The notes under the pieces are model-generated. The model saw only the letters and a list, made by a program, of their open reading frames with translations. It ran no database searches and had not been told where the DNA came from. This document shows, piece by piece, positions 23,808 through 37,300 of a stretch of 64,000 bases of DNA. Every line of letters begins with the position of its first letter. Position 1 is the first letter of the stretch. This DNA comes from Heliocidaris tuberculata (lineage: Eukaryota > Echinodermata > Echinoidea > Camarodonta > Echinometridae), in contig CM046845.1 in assembly GCA_025618425.1 (NCBI GenBank), positions 31,803,899 to 31,867,898 on the forward strand, in the 5' to 3' direction. The position numbers and the translations under genes are program-made.

Positions 23808-24220
23808 AAGCACGGTCTCAAGCACTATACGATCGTCCGCAAAAGGATTTCAGAAGAAAATGTAATAGCATTTGATATACGGTAAACATTTGAACCAGTG
23901 AAATAGTTTTGAGTAAGGTTCTAAACAGTCATATGTAATAGTAAAATTGTGAGCTTTCTAGTTGGAAGAAAGGCCGAATCGTCTCTGAGTTGTAGTGACG
24001 TCAGAGCAGTCCTAAGATTGCCAACGATCTTACATTGATATGGCCCTTATTCCAGGTATAAGGCTGGTAGCGCACCAAAATCCTATTTCTAGTATTCATA
24101 TTATTGTTCAGAACCTGAATCAGGTAGATTTCATTTCTTAAAAATGCCCTTATTTAATGCTATTGCAATATATTTCCAAAATCAGATCACAGTCGATCGT
24201 ATAGTGTGCAATGGGCTTTA
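23808..24220. mobile_element. MITE, family E, copy 1 (diverged)
   Basis: The left end has CACTATACGATCGTCCGC and the right end CGATCGTATAGTGTGC, an inverted pair. It matches the copy at 52842-53256 in opposite orientation, sharing TTTCAGAAGAAAATGTAATA, a GTAGTGACGTCA core and GAACCTGAAT-like parts. The outer ends are more degraded than in the other copy. Confidence 0.75.
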
Positions 24221-26594
24221 TGTATGATTTCTATTAAAGATAAAACACTACAACTATACACACTTGAGCTGTCACATGGGATATTGCAAGGGAATATTAC
24301 TCGGTAAGTGAGATTTCGTGCATAATGAATAGACAAAGACTGCCTTGATAATAAGCCTCCATTGCAGTATTACACTACATTCACTGCATACATGGTCTTT
24401 CAGATGAATCTGACATTGAATAATACTTTTTGTTGTTTATCTTTTGATTCCATTGTTCTTGTGAATTAAAAACCCTTTTAAAAACAAATCTAAAATTAAA
24501 GCTACAATACCTCACTTTACATTAACTTATCTTTGACAGAAATAAATCAAAACATCTATACATAGATAATGAATATGCAAATGTTCATTATCTATATAGT
24601 GTTCTGAATAAATCATAGTACAATTTATAAATGTCTTGCTATTCAAAGTATCATACAATCATTTGTTCTATCCAAATGAGATGTATAAAAGAAACAGTAA
24701 AAATATCGCCTAGTCATTCATTTCATCTTAAAAGAGTTGTATAAAACAGACTGTATAATTAAATGACACTGTACCCATCCTAAGTATCAAAATGGCTCGT
24801 TTTAAAATGACAGTAAAAATACAATAAACCCCAATTATCTACTACTTGTATATCATAAGGGCAATTCTCTAATATTTTTTATAAAAAGACACAGATATAT
24901 CTTATACTCAAAGTCATATTACACAGCAGTATATTTCAACATCAATATCATATACAACTGAGGTCTAGAACCACACATCAAAATATTATCTTTCAGTACT
25001 ACATGCATGTACAGTGTAAAAGCCTAATGTTTTTATTTTATTCTTTTTCAAACTACTGGTTTGTATACAAATGGTAATTTCATACGATGGGCAATTCTTT
25101 GTAAAGTGAAACTTTTTGGACAAAAATGAAGGTCATTGTTGCTGTTTTTGAATAGTATATGTATATTCTTGAAGAGTAATGTCTAAAGTTACATGGATCA
25201 CATTTTTTTTTAAATTGAAGACCCAATTATACTAATTTGCATACAATTACATTGGCATAAATTAAAGTAAAAAAAAACATCTTTTTTTTCCCCCACCAAA
25301 TAACAGTTATCTCTCAGCATGAGCTTTAATAGTTGTTGCCACTATGTTGTGAAATCATACCCTTCCTAGGTCCTTTTGCAAGTAATTAAGTTGAAGGAAA
25401 AAGAAAATTTGTCTATGCATTATGTCATAATTAACATGAACAATTATGTAATTCTAAGAATGTCACACACGTGACCACAAAGCAGACCTCAAAATTCATG
25501 CTATTTGAAAAATACAATTTGGATAATGTGTATTTTTCCTGTCATAAGCTAACTTGTATGTGTCCTCAATCTCACCAAATATTATTCCAAGTATGATTCT
25601 TGTTCTTTAAATATTTCTCAACTAACTTTGTCACACACGTGAACTGAGTGCAAATGATCAAGTTTATATGTACTGGGCAAGTCATATGTACAGACTTTTT
25701 TCACTTTTTATATTCCTCTCACTCAGTCCTTCAAATTGATTGCATAACCCTATAGAATTATGATCAAATTGTAATTAGCTATCATATATTTATAATGTAA
25801 TTGGCCAATGGAAATGTGCTTCTAAAAAAAGTTGAAGATGAATATACTACATCAGAATGAAAAATCTTTGAAAGCTTCTGATTTGTTTGCATTGATTCTT
25901 TGGTCTGAACATTAAAGTTATTAGATAGTTTTGGGAAGCCCTCAAAAACTTTTCGTGAGATTTCTTTGATTTTACTTAATGAATAGCAGGGTACTAACAT
26001 AACTAAGATGCTGTGAAGTTTTTTCCTCCTCAAGTGAAATATTTATCGAATTAGAGGTGAAAAGAATAAAAATCCCTGGCCCAAAAAAGAGGGGATGTAA
26101 ATTCGAACAACAGCCACACACATTACTCACATGAGGATTGCTGTGTGTTATAGAATACGCTACACATAGTGCAAAGCGCTGGGTTTATTGCGTGGGGAAC
26201 CTTCGGGTGGATATGGTCTTAGCGTGAGGCTGTGAAAAGCCGTTACCAAGCATTTCTTACAGATATTTACACTAAAATTTGTTCGAAATCGTGAATGGAA
26301 TGTTAAATAATCTCGTACATGTGTCTTATGATAAAAGGAGAATAGTATGTGACTATGTTAGATAAGTTTCTTGCCAGTATGATTTTTGCTACCGAGACTG
26401 TCTATGAGCTTTAATAATAATAATAATGGTAATATCAATGATAATAATATATAGTAATAGTAAATAGTGTATGTATAATACCCGATGTGATTGGTTAGAT
26501 TCGCATCACGTGACGTACAAAAATTTTGTTATGGTGCAGGATCGAGTGCGGATAGATCGCATAATAAATGAATGAAAACATGCATCATTCGTTT
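24221..26594. other. intergenic; no gene seen
   Basis: AT-rich without coding signal. A small hairpin ATAGATAATGAA / TTCATTATCTAT occurs at about 24563-24596. The 26130-26250 segment, containing GCGCTGGGTTTATTGCGTGGGGAACCTTCGGG, is more GC-rich than its surroundings; I could not assign it. Confidence 0.45.
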
Positions 26595-26961
26595 TATACA
26601 TCACAACTCCTAGATCCTTGTTATTTGATTTAAAAAAGAGTCTCTTTCAGACTGGTCCATATATAATCGACAAGTAAATCTCAAGTTTAGTAGGCTTACT
26701 CTAGCGCACAGACAAAAAAGTGTACTTACATTATACGCGCACATGTGCAGGGTGACGGGTGTATAAGCTCACACATAATTTAACTGCATTTAAGTCTACC
26801 CCTATGCGCACAGCTGTGCATCGCGTACTTAAAATCGGTGGAGAGTACTGTAAACTATTGCACACTTTTTAATGAAAAAATGGGTGATAGTCTAAAAAAA
26901 TGAATCACAAGTGACTGCGCTTAACCAATCGCTTAATTAGGATCTAGGAATGACTTATATT
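26595..26961. mobile_element. MITE, family D, copy 2
   Basis: Ends TATACATCACAACTCCTAGATCC and GGATCTAGGAATGACTTATATT are inverted repeats. It is homologous along its length to 21586-21953, with several small indels, and lies about 5 kb from it in the same orientation. Confidence 0.75.
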
Positions 26962-27334
26962 AATATATGTGATGAGTTCTTTCTTTTTGGTGCAAATGGT
27001 ATTTGAGTTTAATTTTTTAAATTCTAAGAACAATGTTGCAGCATATACATATAATGTACATGCAGTTGATTGGGCAAGATTCTATTATTTGTGTGGGCAT
27101 TTCTTTTTTACACATAAAGATAATTTGAGCATTTGATATCCTTCAAATATTTCATTTCACAACATGAACTTCATTGATTTTCAATGAAAAACAAAGTAGG
27201 CCAAACATTTTGCATGAATGTACACACATACACGCAATGTATCAGATAAATACAACATAATTTGATATAACATACATAAAAAACCTTCCCAATATGTAAC
27301 AGGAAATTATTTGATATTAATAATTTGACAAGAT

Positions 27335-27340
27335 TTTATT
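27335..27340 (-). promoter_or_regulatory. candidate polyadenylation signal of FCSK
   Basis: AATAAA on the minus strand, about 360 nt after the FCSK stop codon. It is the first good hexamer I noticed downstream of the terminal exon. The cleavage site itself cannot be placed. Confidence 0.4.
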
Positions 27341-27702
27341 AAATTTACATGTTCAGTAGAAGTTTTCTACTGCAATCTGAGATCTTTTGCGGAAAGAACC
27401 CTGAGGCTTTCTCCGGATCTATGTCTAGATTACTAACCTTAAGTCTATGATATGAATCTATTTGTATGCCTGGAAGCCTCTATTATGAACAGATGCTAAA
27501 AGTAAGATGGTCTCTTACAGCAACATTTGATAAAAAAATATTTCAAAAATTCCTTATTCCTTTTTTCATGTGTTCCACGATATGATGATCCTACTGGGGA
27601 GTGTGTAATACATTATTCCAACACCACTACCAATGCACCCTGTGTCTAAGTCTATAGACAATAACATTTGGGTAACCGAAAGGGGAAAGGGAGGCTACTA
27701 CA

Positions 27703-27774
27703 TCATTCCTCTACTTCCACCAGTAGGCCTTGTGTGTCCAGTTGAACCTCATGAACAGTCACATCTTGAGTGCC
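27703..27774 (-). CDS. FCSK: FCSK exon 26 (terminal)
   Basis: Residues 1072-1094 and TGA. It is too short to stand out as an open frame. Found by the acceptor CTTTCATGCAG, phase 0 and the string [17 protein letters not shown], which matches the LVEVDTQGL end of vertebrate fucokinases. Confidence 0.85.
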   Translation of the reverse strand, partial: GTQDVTVHEVQLDTQGLLVEVEE

Positions 27775-28280
27775 CTGCATGAAAGACATAGAGAGAGAGA
27801 GAGAGAGAGATAGAGGGGGGGGGGGAGGGAGGGAAGAAAGAGAATTCAGCATACCCTGTCCTATCTACAACAGCCTTGATAGTATCATCATCATCATCAT
27901 CATCCACATCATCATCATCATCATTGTCCTCATCATCATCGACATCATCATTAGGAGCACCATATTTGTCATTATGTATTATTCTCATATTCATATAAAA
28001 TATCATTGCAAAAGTCATGTTTTTCTTTTGTCAATAATGATGACCATCTTTCTAATGATAGTCTATTATGACTGGTCTGTTTAATCTAAAACTACATACA
28101 TCATCATTATCACAGTCATCATTATCATTGTTATCATCATCATCATAACAACCATCAAAATCATCATTATCATCATCACAGTCATCATAATCATCATCTT
28201 CCACCTCATCATTATCATTGTCACCATCTTTATCATCATCTTCACCAAAGTCATTATCATAATCACCATCATCAATAAAA

Positions 28281-28327
<47 letters not shown>

Positions 28328-28328
28328 A

Positions 28329-28396
<68 letters not shown>

Positions 28397-31300
28397 CTAT
28401 GACTCTCATATGAGGAAGAACATAATCATTATCATTGCCAACTTTATTGATATCTTTAAAACCTCTTCAGATACTATCACCATCATCACACCAAGCACCG
28501 TTCCTTACCTCGATACCAGCAATGACCTCTCTGATCTTGGTCACCTGGTTTGGTTCCTTGGTCAAGACATACATGAATCCTCCTCCACCAGCCCCAGCCA
28601 GGACCTGACCATGAACGATCGGTTTGAGAGCAGCCATCATCTGAGAGACGATACGAGGCTCGCTGCCTGGTGCCATCACCTTCTTCTGAGACCAGTAGGT
28701 ATTCATGCATTGACCAACCTTCTCAAAGTCACCTGAAATATGTTCAATTAACATTTGGTTTAAGGGTAATCACATAAAAAGGTTTTGCTTTGTGTGTTAG
28801 GGGTTCCATGTCGCTATAATATATTTGAAATATGAGATTTAAATGTCACATCTATAAAGAGATAGTGCATATTCAAATACATTTTAAATGAAAGCAAAAG
28901 TGACTTGTGAGCTGACCAGTACACCCTCGCATAGTAAAGGGCGTGCACAATACTCAAGTCCGACTTGGGTTCTGTGCAAGGGGTTTCTATATTACCATTT
29001 ATTTCCTTCATACTCCTTAACCATCAACCCATAGAATACCAGGTAAAATTTTCTGTAGTTGATTTCATACATACTATATGTAGACAAATCTTTTTTAGGT
29101 GATTGGTACTTTTAAGAACATACTATTTACATTGCTTATTTCGACATTGTAAAATAAAGCGATATTCAGAAAGGCATGTAAACTATTAGTGAACCTTACA
29201 CATCAGTATATCATATTACCTTGATTTTGGTGGATTTCTAGTACTTAAACTGCAAGCTACTCATGATCATACAATGCTGCATATTCTAAATCCTTCTAAA
29301 TAAGAGTAACAAACAATATGTGAACAGCTTTTTCTAAACTGGGACATGTTACAGATATCTGTTTTGTTTACCTCTCATTTTCGTAACTTTTTTACAGAAA
29401 GAACAAGGTTTTTCTTAAGTTATCTATAATTTGAGGGTAAAATTAGCTTTGACATCATGGGCAGAGGAGAATGGTCTGCCATTTTGAAGGCACTTCTGAG
29501 TTCTACATAATTCTTATCCTACTTTCAAATTCCAAGTAGTCCATCATAATGAAATCTATTTCCCCTGCATCTACAATGTACCTTTTTGTAGTGCCCTAGC
29601 ACATTCCTCAGCATTTTCTATGAGTTGTTGACAGTTCTGTACGATGAGAGGTTGTCTAGCATACCAGTTCCGGATCACATCCTGAAGGAGATTCCTGATT
29701 CAAGAAATGTTGGGGATCGGTCACTTGAAAAGGCTACTATACAAACAGCGATGAGATTTCAATATCTTCTACTTGCATACTGTAACATTCAATGTACTGT
29801 CTGCTTAAACTTACCTAGATTTAACTTGATTTTGGAAATTACTTGCAATCAACTGTCAGACAATACCCAAATATTCAACACCCCTGCCCCCCCCCCCCTT
29901 CCAAAAAAAAAGAAAGATAGATGGAGGACCTATAGGAGAAACAGATGTTCATAATCTAGAATAAGATGCAAATATACATATATAAATAAACAGAATCAGA
30001 ATTCAGTTCTACTTGAAGTACTGTATAAGAGGTCATTTTTTTTTGTTAATGTTTCATTTTCATCTAATTCTCTAATTGTTGTAGGGTCATGAATTCTTAT
30101 CAAGTGAAAATGAGACAAATGCGAACATTAATTGTAATTAGACTGTCTTAATCATTGCCAAAGAATCTCATGAAAATGTCTGTGTCCATGTCATCTGCAA
30201 AAATATCTGTATGCGAAAATATTGGCTTATGCAGTACATGTACTTTAAGCACTTTACTTATCAATCAAATATAGCTCTATCATTCTCACCTAGCTAGTCG
30301 AGTCTTGCCAGTGTAGACCAGTATGAAATGTTGGTTAAAGTATTCCTGGTCCTCTGTGCTGATGGGCACAGCAGAGATCTCAACCTTGCATGGAAGACCA
30401 GGACTAGTACGCCCTATGTTGACCCTGGGTGTCAGACCTACGGAACAGTAAAAGAAAGAGATCAACAACGATTGAAAATGGAGGAATCTGATGGAAAGAA
30501 AAGGCAACAAAATACAGAATTTTGGGGTACAATAAACATAACGTTAAGAGCAAATCAATTTATCTTAAGTTAAAATGCTCTGGCACTAGTCCTTCCCTTG
30601 ATATACGCACATAACACGGATTGAGGACATGATACTAGGTACATGTGTCATAACACTAGAAGCAAGGAAACATATCTTTACCTCCTACTTGATCCTGCCA
30701 ACCACCTCCAGTTGTCAACATCTGCTCAAGATGAAGAACCTGAAATACCACAACCAATTAAGGCATTTATAATCTTCAACATCATCTAATCATCATCATT
30801 ATCACCATCACCACAACAACCATCATCATCAATATCATTGTAATTATCCCCTTCTTCTTCTTTTTCCTTCTTTTCCTCCTTCTTTCTTCTTAATTTTTTT
30901 TTCTTCTCTTTCTTCTTCTTCTTCATCTTCTTCGACAAACATCATCATATATTCAGAAAATGACAACTGCATGCACATAACTTAAGTGGACTAAGTGAAC
31001 GTGGGTAATATTTTCTTACAGCATGAATAAGAGAATCATGGTCGTAGCTCTTCCCAGACGCTCTCCACAAGGCAGCTATCACTCCACCAGCTAAGATGCT
31101 ACTAGTACCAAGACCTATCAAACATGAGATTATAAAATCACATTTGATAAGTTAACTCCACCATTGCATTGAAACTCTGCAATCCTTACACGTATCTAGT
31201 CTTCATCTGTAATGTCTTTTATCAGTCTTTGTGTTGTCTTCTTCACACCATCTGCTATCTAAATGAAGTACTCCTCTCTGTTTCACTTCCTTAATATTAA

Positions 31301-34300
31301 CAAAAATTATTCATCTAGTGTCTTTGTCATTCTGTGTGTTTTTATGTAGCCTTTTACAAAAATCTCTGTTAGAATTTGTATTGAGTGCAGTGAAGTAAAG
31401 AAACATAAGTGAAATTATCACAGCAGAGATCTTATCTACTGTAAAACTGACTGAAGGCAGTAAGAATGATGGATTCTGAACTTAAATAACATTCTCCATA
31501 AATTCATTGTCCTGTTTGACACACTGATACTAAATTTCAAGAATGAACCAACCTGAACCGTGGGGGAGGGTTGACCAAATGTGTAATACAAAGCCTCCTC
31601 CGTATCTCTGCTCTAGCTGATCTTTCAGACTCTGACTACTCGGAAAAGTACCAATACTAATTTTAAGACTTAGATGTAACTAGCCCGAACCAAGTGTGAA
31701 ATACAAAGCCCCCTCTGTATCTCTGCTCTAGCTGATCTTTCAGACTCTGACTACTCGGAAAAGTACCGATACTAATTTTAAGACTTAGATGTAACTAGCC
31801 TGAACCATGGAGGACGGTTGACCAAGTGTGTAATACAAAGCCCCCTCTGAATCTCTGCTCTAGCTGATCTTTCAGACTCTGACTACTCGGAAAAGTACCG
31901 ATACTAATTTTAAGACTTAGATGTAACTAACCTGAACCATGGGGGAGGGTTGACCAAGTGTGTAATACAAAGCCCCCTCCGTATCTCTGCTCTAGCTGAT
32001 CCTTTAGGCTCTGACTACTCGGATAGGTCACCACCTCTGCACAACAGAATGCTGCCTTCAATAATGCTCCTAAACAATGGAAGAAATAGCCAACTCTATT
32101 ACCTTAAGTCACAGTTTGTTCTTATTATAGTAAGAAAATAGCACAGTACTGATTAAAGGTTCATACATGTTTTGAAAGAAGTAAAATTTAGTGATGTTGA
32201 TAATAAAGTAGATATGAACTGATCTAAAATAGGTATTAGAGACAAAAAGGTAACAATGCTTCGAAATCATCAAGACCATTTCATTTAAAAACTTACAAAG
32301 AGAAGTGTGATACTGCATAGAAATGACCAATAGTTGCATATAATATATGTGTACATAATTTATCACAAATAGATTTACGAGATGTCAAATAAGACTTAAG
32401 GACGTTCATCAGTTATGTTTGTGCGCACCTCAGCTGCGCATCCTGGCTGGTTGTGTTACGTCATCACAACACCGGGAGAGTATTGCGCGCAGTTAAGACA
32501 ATGTATACGCACATTTAACACAATGCTTAATAATGGGTAAGCAAGTGTGCGCAGTAAGAAGAACCCGGTAAGAATAGATGAAATCAATAATTCTGTACCT
32601 GTGAAAAATATACCAAATATACCTTATGAATTTTCTATAGGTAAGGCTCGTCGTATATAAAAAAAATTTATAAAAAAAAAATAAAGATAGATGTCCTTTG
32701 GAATTCATAGTCATGTTCATCTACCTCTCATTTTTTGATCACTAACTTAGCACAAAAAGAGAGCTGGAAAAGAAAGTCAAATAATTATATGCCGAAGAAT
32801 CATTTGTCTATGACCTGGGTTCTTAATTATTTTGTCAGGTTGGCCAGAAATATTCTTGAAATTACGTCGCGGGCCACTGAGTATTACACATGCATACAAA
32901 AATGTATGGGACTGACGTCTCTTGCCCGAAAATAGTGTGTATTAATTTTCTGGTTTTTCAATTCAGTGAGAGCTAGAGCAAAGCGAGCAAGACAAAGAAA
33001 TTGATTCTTTAGAACCGTGAAATGTAATTTCGTCATCAAAATATGCTAATTCAGAAAAGACATAAAAATTACAATGAGATCATTGCACTGCCCGTAAATG
33101 AGGTGGCGGATGCCCGAATGCCAGGTAATTTTGATATTCTCGGGAGGGGGCTGCAAAAACCCGAATGGCCCATCTAAGGACTGAGGAACAATTTCAGAAT
33201 ACACCTCCCTGTTTGTATCATAAATAATTATTATCCTTATTTTTCTTTGTTTGATGATAACTCTTTGGTGTGACTTTTTTTTGCAAACTATGCGTGGTAG
33301 GACGTGCTGTGATAACTCCTTGGTAGGACAGGGAACAGATAATTATGATATGCTAATTGCGAACGAGCAAAGCGAGTGAGCAAAAAAATTGAAACCTGTA
33401 ATCATACCGATAGTCAGGATGTATGTATCCATATATTACTTAAAACAATTTTTTTTTTTGGTTCAAATTAAATATTTTGGCGGCCGCATGAAATCGTCTC
33501 GCGGGCCGCAAGTGGCCCATGGGCGGCACTTTAAGAACAGGGGGTCTATGCCATATGTCATGTATGTCTAATGATCATTATCCCTACAGTCAAAGACATG
33601 AGCAAATAGAATTATGAGTAAAAATTTTGTCACGTAAAACGACTTACAATTTCCTTCTTTTTTATACACTGGTTCAAAAGTGTGCGTTTGACAGTCACAT
33701 GAACTGTTAATTCACTCTTCGTACGTAGAATATAAACAATTATAGGTTATGTCGTTATCGTGACAATTATGTTTGCAATAGTCGTGAACAGGCGCGCCAG
33801 AAGTTATTATTATTATTTTTTGGGGGGGGGGACACTTTGAGGGGCCCCACCTCACACGTTTGCTATCTGCTTACAGCCCTACAATATTTGGAGCACTGTA
33901 ATAATCCATTGCTTTTCCTTATGCATCCTTACACCTGAAATAGGGTTATTTTATTTCTACATTTTTTGTACAAAACTTTGACAACTTTTTGCTATACCGG
34001 CACTTCGCTTAGAACCCATCCCATTCCCAGACAGGTTCCCAGCCAGTTTTTACGAGTTTTGCGAGTTTTGACTTCTTCCGCCAACTGAGGGCACTGCTAG
34101 CACAAAACCGGGTGCATGGACCCCCTTTTAAAACTTTCTCCTCCTTCAGTATACTTTTGCCTACAAATCTGGAAAAATTTACGAATCTGACATGGATTTT
34201 GAATGAACAGTAGAGTTTTTTTGAACCCATCCCATTCCTAGGCAGGTTCCCAGCCAGTTTTTACGAGTTTTGCGAGTTTTGCGAGTTTTTGACTTCTTCC

Positions 34301-37300
34301 GTCACCTGAGGGCGCTGCTAACACAAAAACGAGTGCATGGACCCCCCCTTTTTAAACTTTCTCCTTCTGCAGTATATAATTCTCTACAAATATGGAAAAA
34401 TTTACGAATCTGACATGGATTTTGAATGTACGGTAGAGTTTTTTCGAACCCATCCCATTCCCAGACAGGTTCCTAGCCAGCCGTGTGCAGCTTTTGCGAG
34501 TTTTGCGAGTTTTTGACTTCTTCCGTCACCTGATGGCGCTGCTAACACAAAAACGAGTGCATGGACCCCCCTTTTTTAAACTTTCTCCTCCTTCAGTATG
34601 CTTTTCTCTACAAATGTAGAAAAATTTACGAATCTGACATGGATTTTGAATGAACAGTAGAGTTTTTTCGAACCCATCCCATTCCCAGACAGGTTCCCAG
34701 CTAGCCAGGTGCAGTTTTTACGAGTTTTGAGAGTTTTTGACTTCTTCCGTCACCTGAGGGCGATGCTAACACAAAAACGAGTGCATGGACCCTCCTTTTT
34801 TAATCTTTCTCCTTCTGCAGTATATAATTCTCTACAAATCTGGAAAAATTTACGAATCTGACATGGATTTTGAATATACAGTAGAGTTTTTTCGAACCCA
34901 TCCCATTCCCAGACAGGTTCCCAGCTAGCCAGGTGCAGCTTTTGCGAGTTTTGAGAGTTTTTGACTTTTTCCGCCACTTGAGGGCGCTGCTAGCACAAAA
35001 ACGAGTGCGTGGACCCCCCTTTTTAAAACTTTCTCCTCCTTCAGTATACTTTTCTCTACAAATTTGGAAAAATTAACGAATCTGACATGGATTTTGAATG
35101 TATAGTAGAGTTTTTTCGAACCCATCCCATTCCTAGACATGTTCTCAGCCAGTTCTTGCGAGTTTTGCGAGTTTTTGACTTTTTCCGCCACTTGAGGGCG
35201 CTGCTAGCACAAAAACGAGTGCGTGGACCCCCCTTTTTAAAACTTTCTCCTCCTTCAGTATACTCTTCGCTACAAATCTGGAAAAATTTACGAATCTGAC
35301 ATGGATTTTGACAGAATCATGGGGATTTGTATATGACAATAGGAATTCTGAAGCCTATCAATGGCCAAAAACCTGCGGTGACGTCATTCTACCTGACACC
35401 CAATCATGGCACAGTTCAGTGTCCCATAGAAAAAAAGTAAGCACATGGACCTATAATTTTCTACGCGTATTTGGGCTTCTCATCGACCAAAGTAACTGCA
35501 TGCAAAGTTTGGTGAAAATGACATGGATTTGACTTTAACTGTGGAACGTCCTTAAAGGGCAATCCCACCTTGGTAATAAGATGATTTGTATGAAAGCATA
35601 AAAATAAGAAAAACAGCATGGCAAAAGTTTGAAAGAAATCGGACAAGGACTAAGAAAGTTATGGATGTTTGAAAAATGAGATCACTACATCTATGCGAAT
35701 CTCAAATTGGCAATTTGGTCAGTCATTTGTGACATTTTTGTGGACAACTCTCCCATTTGTCGTACACAAAAATATCATTAATTTGCGGTTTTCTTCGAGG
35801 CGCTTTTACCCTCGGGGTTGTACTCAAAATATATTGGAGATAGCGTATTGTTATAGGTCTTCATGAACGAAAAGATCCTACTGAGTAATGCATTTTGAAA
35901 AAAAGTGACATTCTAGTCATTTTGTGTGTTAGAGCGAATGGGGGAGTTGTCCACAGCTACATCACAGTGACATTACCTATTCGGCCAATATGAAATTCCC
36001 ATAAGCATAGTGATTACAACTTTCAAAAATGCATAACTTTCTTATTGCTTGTCCGATTTCGTTCAAACTTTTACCAATCTGCTTCTCTGATTTTTCCTCT
36101 TTCTTTCAAAGCAACTTGCTATTAAGGTTGTTTTACAAAGAATCCATACCTGGTGCTTGTGGGTTGGTGTAGTTTGAGAGATCCTTGAGTTCCTGGCAGA
36201 CTATCTCTTGACCACCAGACTCTTCCCCTAGGACCAAGACCAGCTTTGGTCTAAACAAGAAAATCAAATGATAACACCTCTATTGATCAAGAGTGTACAA
36301 ATAATACAGGTCTGCAAGAGCGTATGTGCACTGCAAGCAGGTCGAGTCACAATAGGGAATAAACGAAGCTTTCCAAGTTCATTTTCTGCTTATTGTGACT
36401 TAACTGGCTCCGTGGCACTAATCACAATAATGCACACTAGTTTTTGAGATAACAAAACAGTCAGCTCAGCCATTAATAACAGGAGCTTCATGCTTATATT
36501 AGAGTATGGGGAAAGAAGTGGCAATAAAATGTAAGTTACATCATGCAGCAAAGAAAACAAAACTAGCATTCTTTCAGTAGGTGATTACATAATTAAAGTC
36601 AAGTTTAAACTCACTCTGGTATCCTCTTGACCTTTGCCCCAATTTTTCTTTCTCCATCTAAGAGGACAGCTGCATCTACCACTGCTCCTCCGTACTCATA
36701 GGTGACCGGTGGGGTGTCCGTCCATCCTCCTGACAGGTCGATACGAGAGGGGCACATGGCCGTCACCCATTTACCCATGGCTGGTAGATCACATGGACTG
36801 GTGTTGATGAACTGAAAGATGATAGATTTTAATTGGCTTTTACTTCTTTATCAATGTCATTAACTATTACCTTAATTTCAAATCAAAGTTAGGGTATGAA
36901 TATGTATACAGTACGCTTTTACACAGTTCGATCTCACAATCTTTATTTTAGGCAATGATGAAAGATGCCTGATATAGCAAAGGCTGTTATATTTTGAAAG
37001 TTGGGAGGTGATATTATGGGTAAATCTGTGATGATATCATTTGCAAGTGCTTCTAGGTATCATAAAAGGCATAATTCATAGTTTGCATTTGGCTGTGATG
37101 GCACAAGATGATTTCGAGGATTTTTATGTGGCAGGGTTTAGCAGGTCGCAGAAAGACGGGGAAAATGTTTTCAAAATATATCAAGATACATATTGAGATC
37201 ACACAGTTGATGCTTTGTTGATAAATAGACCCATACAAATCTACAGAAGGCAATGCATTTGCATATCATGGGGTTACAATACTCAGTATATCACCTGTCT

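Noticed and set aside
26130..26250. Possible structured RNA gene (GCGCTGGG..CCTTCGGG)
   Set aside because: More GC-rich than its surroundings, but I could not match it to a known RNA or fold it convincingly.
27749..28275. Aspartate- or isoleucine-rich open frames on both strands
   Set aside because: Translations of the ATC microsatellite in an FCSK intron.
34009..35339. Repeated small protein genes (MAEKVKNSQ type)
   Set aside because: The frames recur because the DNA is a 224-bp satellite; no domain, no promoter or splice signals.
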